A stretch of 64,000 nt of DNA from Neoceratodus forsteri (taxonomy: Eukaryota; Chordata; Ceratodontiformes; Ceratodontidae): NCBI GenBank assembly GCA_016271365.2, contig CM028129.1, forward strand, positions 846,194,001-846,258,000, in the 5' to 3' direction. A program made the translations under genes and the position numbers. How positions within the stretch are numbered: the first letter of the stretch is position 1; each line of letters opens with the position of its first letter. Below are positions 57,270 to 64,000 of the stretch, one piece after another. The notes below the pieces were generated by a model. It was not told the DNA's origin and did no database searches. It saw only the letters and a list, made by a program, of their open reading frames with translations.

Positions 57270-59205
57270 CACTGGGGATAGGAAAAATAACATTGGAGAG
57301 TAACTGTGTTAGTTGGAATGTTAGAGGGTTAAAATCACCTGTCAATAGGAAAAAGGCCTCGTCTCATATAAAAAAACTGAAACCATAGGTTGCTTTCTTG
57401 CAGGAAATCAGACTGTCCTCAGAATGAGGCCTCTAAACTGAAAGGGGATTGGGTAGGACAGAAGAAACATAGTGTGGCCCCAACTAAGAACAGGGGGTAT
57501 CACTATTGATTCACAAAGACTTGGGGAGGATGCTTTCCTAAATCAAGAGGGACAAAGATGGAAGATGGGTTTTTTGTTGCTGCAGAGACCCCAGAGGGTC
57601 CCCTCATACTGGTTAACATCTATGGCCCTAATTCAGATGACCAGGCCTTTTACTATTCAATCAATCAGGAACTCCTTAACTTTAAAAACTCACTGGCCAG
57701 TGTTAATGGGTGGTATTTTAACCTGACTCATAATGCAGAGATAGATATGAGTGGAGAAAGGTTGGAACACCACTCAAAGATGGTTAAAGCAGTGGAGCAC
57801 TTAATGTCGGTGCATTAGCAGGCCAACACCAGGTAGCCATTGTGAATGAGCTTATGCTCAATGGTCATTCCTAATAAACAACAATGCCTAGAGGACACAG
57901 CACCCTGGAGTGTGTGATTATACCTGCTTCTCGGTCCCACATAAGTCATCCAGATAAACTGACCTGTGGCTACTGTCCTTTCTTCTTATCCAGCAAATCA
58001 CAGAAGCAGAAATACACCCCACCATCATCTCAGACCTTGCTTTTCTGGCAGTCAGGTTCCTCTGGGGACAGCCACAAAAGAAGTCCCATTCATGTTGACT
58101 AGACACTCCTCCTGGAAGACTCAGCTTTTTTACCATGGCTCAAACAGGAGGTTAGCCAGTACTGGAAGATAAATTACACCGGGGAGGTGTCTGACTATTT
58201 GTGGGAGGCTTTTAAAGCTACTCTAAGGGGTAGTATCATGACCTGTGCTGCACACTGACATAAACTCAAGAGGCAGAACAGGTGACTGTAGAAAAAGAAC
58301 TGAAGGTATCATTGTCTACCTCACTAACTGGACAGCTTAATAGTACCCACACTAAATCAAATGATCTCCTAAATAGGAAGACTGAGCTAGCCCTTCCATT
58401 CATTCTGAAAGGGTGGAGAGAAATCCAGTAAGCTGCTAGCCTATACGTTAAAATGTAGGCAGGCTGTAAAAGCCATGGGGGCTGCAGGACACATCCGGCA
58501 ACCTTCATAGAACCTCTGAAGGTATCAACTATACCATGCAGCAGTTCTATGAAAAATCATATACATCCCCTAATCTGCCAAGAGCAGAGGTTGTACTTCC
58601 TGGACTCTACCAATCCACAGGGTTTCCGCTGCACAGTGTGCAATGCTGGAGGCAACAGTTTTACCAGGAAGAAATCTGGCAGGCCATTAAAACTATGAAT
58701 CTTCACAAGGCCTTTGGGGTGGATGGGTTCTGATTGATCTCTATCAGGCCATTAGCAATGACACTGCCCCAATACTGCAGCAAGTGCTCACAGCCACATA
58801 CTGACAAGGTATCATGCCCCCATCCATGCGAGAGGCAGTGTTCACTGACGTCCTAAAGAAGGGTAAGAATCCTACCCTACCGGGCAGCTATCACCCTATT
58901 TCTCATATAAATGCTGATGCCAAAATAATGGCAAAAATCCTAGCAAATAGATTAGAGACTGTACTGCTGGTTCTGATTTACCCCTCTCAGGTAGGCTTTA
59001 TTGAAGGTGGGCTCAGTTCAGATCATCTAGAAATCCCTTACACTCCTCATACACAATGTGCAGGTCCCCCTCTGCTGCATTAGTGGAGGAATTCGAAAAG
59101 GCCTTTGATTCCAATGAATGGGCATACTTGCAAGGAACACTGGCACAAATGGATATAGAGCCTGTTTTCAGAGTGGGTTAGTCTTTTATACTTATCCCCT
59201 GTAGC
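57270..59205 (+). pseudogene. L1 ORF2 relic: endonuclease and reverse transcriptase start
   Basis: VSWNVRGLKSPVNRKKASSH (57313) and VAFLQEIRLSS (57395) are the first endonuclease blocks. Then come ETPEGPLILVNIYGPNSDDQ (57581) and, degraded, the GGDFN region (57705). FPWLKQEVSQYWKINY-like sequence near 58130 belongs to the linker. The RT begins MNLHKAFGVDGF (58695), NPTLPGSYHPISHINADAKI (58869), MAKILANRLETVLLVLIYPS and QVGFIEGG (58927). The (S/T)FDS block near 59100 reads EFEKAFDSNEWAY. The FADD region lies beyond the break. Confidence 0.82.
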
Positions 59206-59209
59206 CACT

Positions 59210-59647
59210 GTTTTAAAGGAAAACATTGGAAAAGACACAGCTTTCCTCAGACACTACAGAAACTCTCAATTAGTGCTGTCAGACAGTAACGACTTTTTTA
59301 AATTATTTAGAAATGCTACCAGCAACTTCCACTTTCTGTTACTGGCAGCAGCCATTTCATAAGCAGCAGTGAGCCTCCTGAGCTCACTGTATGCTAATAT
59401 GCCTGTTTGACCTCTGCTATTGGTTGACAGGTCATATTAGCATAAGGTGAGCTCAGGAAGCTCTCTGCTACTCATGAAATGGTGGCTGCCAGCAATATAA
59501 AGTGAAAGCTGAAGGCCACTGTTTAAATCACTAAAAAAAAAGCAATTAGAGGAATTAAAAATTAAAAAAATACCATCTGAAAGCACTAATCAGAAATGTT
59601 TGTAGTGCCTGGGTAAAGCTATGCCTTTTCAAGTGTTTCCCTTTAAC
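59210..59647. mobile_element. Foldback MITE
   Basis: Arms of about 200 bases are inverted: GTTTTAAAGGAAAACATTGG (59210) against the complement of AAGTGTTTCCCTTTAAC (59631-59647), and TATGCTAATATG (59390) against CATATTAGCATA (59433). The centre is near 59412. No coding capacity. It sits at the point where recognisable L1 sequence ends. Confidence 0.8.
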
Positions 59648-60678
59648 AAACTGCATGAAATATCACAAAGCTATAAGGGAAAACATCTCCATTCATGATA
59701 TCAACTGACCATTGGCTACAGTCCTTGCCTGTTATTTAGCACATCACAGAAGCTTAACTTTTGTAGCCTGGAGTAATTTTTATGTTCACTTGCACATGCA
59801 CAAGAAACATTATGTGACCCCTTAGGAGAGAAGCAGGGTTTTGGAGGTGAGGCACTGTGGCAGCCAATGCCCCCACTGCATTTTGAGGCTTGACTTTCTT
59901 TGTCCAATGTGGTGGCATGCCGCTGCTGACACTAGTTCAGCAATCGTGCCACCAACTTGAAATGAATTTGCTGCTGCAGTGAGGAGCAACCCGTCATTGC
60001 AGGGCAGTGCCTTGCCTGGTATAACATTGCAATTAACATGGTGGTGGCTGTCGCCGTCCACCTCAGATTCCCCATGAAACCGATGGGGGTGCCCAATCCC
60101 CCCGTTGGCATGCCCCCTCCCCAGATCATTTGCCAATGGGAGAGCCCACTCCCCATCAGCATAATGTCCCCCATACATTTTGTTTGCCGAGGGGGTGCCC
60201 AATCCCCCCTTGGCATCATGTCTCCCCCCAAAACACAGATCCTTTTTTCTTTGCCAATGGGGGGCCCAATCCCTGTCTGTTTTTGTGTGAAACCTTGGAT
60301 ACTAATGGTGTTGGTGATGTTGTGTGTGCAGAGGGGGCTGCCATTTCAGATATGATGCAACATTTAGCAGAGGGTTGCTTGATCAGCCTTCTTCCTACAG
60401 TAGGGGGTGGGTGCAAGACAGGCTACAGCCCATAAGTCTACCAGGACCTTAGCAGGTTAGCAGGGTTCGATGGTGACGTTTGTGGACTACTTAAATAATG
60501 GAATTTGCCAAACCAGTATTTACAGTAATAACAAAAAGGACAGTGTATAGGACACATTTGTTTTCTAGGGAGGGACAGTCTAGTAGTATGTACAGTACAT
60601 GGTGCAGTCATGAGTTGGAGTGCAGGGAAGAGACAGTTTAGTACAATGGAGCAACTTACAGTCTAGTGCCAAATGTTA
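59648..60678. other. Interval with a degenerate C-rich tandem repeat
   Basis: No gene is recognised. Between 60080 and 60280, GCCCAATCCC or GCCCACTCCC recurs at about 60091, 60144, 60197 and 60264, each preceded or followed by TTTGCCAATGGG-like words; the period is about 53-67. Open frames here (60038-60435) follow the repeat and are not convincing. Confidence 0.45.
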
Positions 60679-60927
60679 CAGTGGAACCTCAAGAGACTGC
60701 ACAAGCCAGTTTCATTGTGAAAGAGATAAAAACACAATGTACACATGTCACATAAGACTATACACTATACAAAATACAGGATGAGCAACTTTATGCATAA
60801 CCAGTGTGTTCTGCCACCTCGGGGGTTCTGATTCCCACAGACTTGAACTGCAAAATGTGTACATTGTGTTTTTATCTCTTTCACAATGAAACTGACTTAT
60901 GCAGTCTCTAGAGGTTCTAGAATGCTG
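60679..60927. mobile_element. Tigger/pogo-like MITE with long inverted arms
   Basis: CAGTGGAACCTCAAGAGACT (60679) opens the left arm, and the reverse complement of 60851-60917 repeats it with few differences over some 65 bases, for example CATTGTGAAAGAGATAAAAA (left 60713). The terminus resembles the CAGTGGAACCTC of Tigger/pogo elements. TA precedes it (60677-60678). The right terminus is worn. Confidence 0.75.
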
Positions 60928-60959
60928 TTCTACCACAGAAGGGTGCAGTCACATTCCAT

Positions 60960-61598
60960 GATCCAGGGGGTATACTGGGATGCATAGGGAGAGACATAAC
61001 CAGTAGAAAACAGGAGATTGTTATCCCTCTGTACAGACAGTTGGTGAGACCCCATCTGGAGTACTGTGTGCAGTTCTGGAGACCCCATCTCCACAAGGAC
61101 ATAGACAGGATGGAGGCAATCCAGAGGAGGGCAACCAAAATGGTGCAGGGTCTGCATCATAAGCCATATGAGGAGAGACTAAAGGAGCTTAATATGTATA
61201 CACTAGAGGAAAGGAGGGAGAGGGGGGACATAATAGAGACCTTCAAGTACCTCAAGGGAATCAACAAAGTCCAAGAGGATAATATAGTTCAGAAAAAGAG
61301 ATGTGCAAGAACAAGGGGGCACAATTTGAAGATAGAAAGGGGGAAGGCTCAGGGGCAACATGAGGAAGTATTTTTTTCACAGAGAGGATGGTGAACGCAT
61401 GAGGAGGTTGTGGGGTCAAAAACAGTGGGGGAATTCAAGACTGCATGGGACAGACATAAGGCAATTCTGGTGAGGGGCAGGAGGAAGTAGGCTGTTGGTT
61501 AACTAGGATCTGCAGCTTATCCAATAGGTAGGGAACTGGGCAGACTAGGTAGGTCAGGCGGTCCTTATCTGCCATCAAAGTCTATGTTTCTATGTTTC
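60960..61598 (+). pseudogene. CR1 3'-end fragment
   Basis: It begins in the segment encoding LGCIGRDITSRKQ-type sequence and reads VRPHLEYCVQFWRPHLHKDI (61044), ATKMVQGLHHKPYEERLKEL (61134), NMYTLEERRERGDIIETFKY (61191) and LKGINKVQEDNI, then a degraded FFSQRGW end. The 3' UTR is complete, ending GTCTATGTTTCTATGTTTC at 61598. It is close in sequence to the reverse copy at 39145-40000, so both come from one subfamily. Confidence 0.88.
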
Positions 61599-61924
61599 AA
61601 GATGAAGGACAAGGGGGGCACAGTTTGAAGCTGGAGGGCGGTCAATTCAGAGGTAATAAGAGGGGGTATATTTTACTGAGAGGGTGGTGGTCCCCTGAAA
61701 TATGCTACCAGAGTGGGTGGTTGAGGCATTAACAGTTGTGGGATTCAAGAGTGCATGGGATAAATGCATTGGTTTAAACAAGAGACAAATGGGTAGGTAA
61801 CCTTCGGGGGGGTCACGGAAATAGGGTATATGGTGGTGCAGGGCTGTCTATGGAGAGGAAACAAGGGCAGACTAGATGGGCCAATGGAGTCCTTTTCTGC
61901 TGACAAACTTCTATGATTCTATGA
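61599..61924 (+). pseudogene. CR1 3'-end fragment of another subfamily
   Basis: It starts GATGAAGGACAAGGGGGGCA within the codons before the usual FTERV segment, reads through a degraded LTERVVVP block near 61673 and ends ACTTCTATGATTCTATGAG (61908-61926). That tail is the classical ATTCTATG-type CR1 terminus, unlike the ATGTTTCT tail of its neighbour. Confidence 0.8.
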
Positions 61925-61925
61925 G

Positions 61926-64000
61926 TTACTATTTTTTTCTGGTTGATATTAAGCTTGTTTGCTTGGAACCACCATAGTATAGTAGGCAAATCATAGCGGG
62001 GTTGAAGAGTACAGGTGACGGGTTGTTGCTTCAGGGCTTGAAATGAAAAGGGTCATATCAATGGTGTAAATATAGGTAGTACACAGGCTAAATGTAATAT
62101 GACTGAACCACTTTTTACCTGACTCGGAAGTTTAGCGACCCTGCCACAAGCTTTCTGCTTGGCAAATGTTAGATTGCACCAAATGTACATGCACTTACAC
62201 ATCACACTACAATATGTTACAAAAACCCAGATGCAGCCCTGACTATAGCTGCTTTACCATACAACTGTAATATATATATATTTAAAAAGAAAATTGATAT
62301 TAATTTTTTATAATCCCAGAAGCTACAAGAGCGAACTGGACAATCAATTTTCAATGACTTGCCTCCAATTGTATTTGCAAGTGATGTATCTTACCCTGGA
62401 AAAGAGAGAAAAAAGGGACTGTTCATCCTTCAGAGAAAAATGAATACTTTATAAAAAATGAAAAATCCAGCGGCAAAGTAATTAATGCAAGTCATACAGA
62501 CTATCTTGCAAATGTTTCATGGAACAAGGCTTGCAGAATATCACTGATGAGTCAAATTCCTGCCAGGAAAATGATTAACTTTTACACGACACCATAATTA
62601 GCTTTATTACGCAGTCCATGTGTACATTTTAATTAAGAAAAATGGAAGTGTAATCAGGTGGAAGTTGTAAAATTGATGGAAACTGTGAAATAATTGCATG
62701 GTTCACAGCAATAATTACTAGGCACTTGTTGGCAATAAGTAGATCGGTATAATACGGAAGGTATTTTGTGCAGGGGAAATTACTATACAGCTTGTGAGTC
62801 AAGTGTTTGATTGGCAGGGCTCAGCACTGATTTGCTTTTTGTTTGTGTATGCTAGTTCCTCCACTCTTCACATTCAGAGATGCCCACTCCCTACCCTTCA
62901 GTGCTAATGCTGGCATGAGCCAAACAGCCTGTTGTAGTGAGGGACTGTGTAACATATACTTCAGTCCTAAAGACAAAGTTCCTCAACGCTTAATTTCATC
63001 TTTGATCTGGAAAGTCTTACCTACATGATATCTATTGTCTGCAATAAGTTTTGGTCATCTTCTTAATGTCATTTAAACAATGCTGCTGTACTGATACTAT
63101 TTACTGAAACTGTGAGTGTGTAAGGCTGACAAGACCACTGGAAAGGAGCTTCAGCTCAAATGTGCAATCCATTGCTCAGTTTCTTGAATAATCCTATTTA
63201 CTATGAATCACTTCTGTCCCCTCCTATGCCACTTCTACACTAAATCAGCTCAACCAATCCTATTGTACCACATGCATCATTTGGTGGAAGATGCACTTTT
63301 GCAACATGATGTGCTACCTTCTCCTTGTGATGCACTTCGCCTCTGCCAACTGATGACCTACAGACTTGAATCTCTTTTCAACCTAGTCTCCCAGATGGCA
63401 GGGTAACGAATTGCTTCCCCACCACTGCAACTACCTCCTGTTTTGCTGTTTCAAATAAACAATTCTGAAAAGCTATTGTTACTACCCATTGATTCTTTTG
63501 AAAGCAGCAGTACTAGACCACTGGCAAACATTTTTTCCATAGTTTTTTTTTTCCGGTTCCACTTGATGGCCCCTCAGCCCCATCATCAGCATCTCACAGA
63601 CTTACAGATTAACTACTAGTTATACCTATATATAGGTGGGTGGTCAGCCATAACAGTCATATAAGAGCCTGCCAGGGCTGCCAGCATAGAGAAGACTTGG
63701 GTTTTCCTCTATCCTCCTGTTTTCTCTCTGGAGTGCCTGATGTGCAATGATACGGGCATTGACATGCATGCATGCTGGGTATCTATCGACAACCACTGCC
63801 ATGTCTAGTGCTCCCAACTGGTCTCTACCAGGTGTAAGTCATGCAGTGAGAGTAGCATCCCCCAAGGAAGGAGAGCAGTCTGAGATGCTCAATTCTTCCT
63901 TCCCTGGCCAGCCCTCAATGGTCTGGCTCATTCCAAACAGGCATCATGAGCATTAGCTCTACTGCTGTGCTGACAGGATGGCCCAGATGATTAGCAGACT
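61926..64000. other. Apparently unique DNA, with candidate conserved non-coding element
   Basis: This is the longest interval without recognised repeats. 62280-62760 is AT-rich and full of homeodomain-type TAAT/ATTA words (AAAGTAATTAATGCAAGTC, CATAATTAGCTTTATTACG, ATTTTAATTAAG), a texture common in deeply conserved vertebrate enhancers. A short TA run lies at 62270-62281. The rest (62770-64000) has only short open frames with no motifs. No exon is convincing. Confidence 0.4.

Larger units (their letters stand above)
55190..59209 (+). mobile_element. L1-like LINE, decayed
   Basis: Forward element with a leader (55190-55600), ORF1 (55600-56540), spacer and ORF2 start (57270) through the reverse transcriptase N-terminal half (58500-59200). 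A foldback interrupts or terminates it at 59210. The endonuclease and RT motifs are L1/Tx1-type rather than CR1, so this is a different clade from its neighbours. 3' parts are not seen. Confidence 0.8.

Noticed and set aside
60038..60435. Overlapping forward frames of about 100 codons
   Set aside because: Proline-rich output of a degenerate C-rich tandem repeat; no motif and no supporting signals.
62843..63956. Short open frames in the right-edge unique region as host exons
   Set aside because: None has recognisable protein motifs or paired splice sites, and lengths are within chance expectation.

Overview
This window looks like vertebrate nuclear DNA from a large, repeat-laden genome. I recognise no host exon, no free-standing RNA gene and no bacterial-style gene. 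By eye, over three quarters of it is nested transposable elements. The mix is CR1 (at least eight fragments), L2, a second CR1-group LINE lineage with a YADD reverse transcriptase, an L1-like LINE, Ty3/gypsy and other LTR elements, a DIRS-like gag, a Tc1 transposon, tRNA-derived SINEs and several foldback MITEs. It suggests an amphibian (caecilian-like is my best guess) or another lineage rich in CR1, L2, DIRS and Tc1. That is inference; no host gene fixes the species.

Layout. 1-516: foldback MITE. 517-6102: a reverse CR1 piece, then a nearly full-length forward CR1 holding a foldback and a SINE. 6103-21253: a Ty3/gypsy element with ~2 kb LTRs and a PNMA-like gag, split inside its integrase by a reverse L2 (13547-19029). 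21254-22240: reverse CR1 pieces. 22240-~28590: reverse YADD LINE with a 434-codon open frame, split by a Tc1 copy (24301-25941) and preceded by ~116-bp tandem units. 28600-33960: nearly full-length reverse CR1 whose ORF1 carries a GDSL/SGNH-esterase-like domain, interrupted by a SINE and a MITE. 34860-36350: reverse DIRS-like gag. 37385-43421: forward CR1 split by a reverse CR1. 43843-51780: LTR element whose 5' LTR is split by a forward YADD LINE that starts with six ~92-bp GC-rich tandem units. 51786-54635: LINE and CR1 relics. 55190-59209: L1-like LINE with an RRM-type ORF1. 59210-61924: foldbacks and two head-to-tail CR1 3' ends. 61926-64000: the only long stretch without recognisable repeats, with an AT-rich, homeodomain-motif-rich segment that could be a conserved non-coding element.

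How it fits together. Nearly all coding sequence is broken by stops or frameshifts, so these are mostly dead copies. The nesting gives relative ages: the forward CR1 at 1530-6102 predates its SINE and MITE, and the gypsy element predates the L2 inside it. Most noteworthy are the gypsy element with a gag resembling the domesticated PNMA gene family, the LINE 5' regions built from tandem monomers, and the possible conserved element near the right edge.
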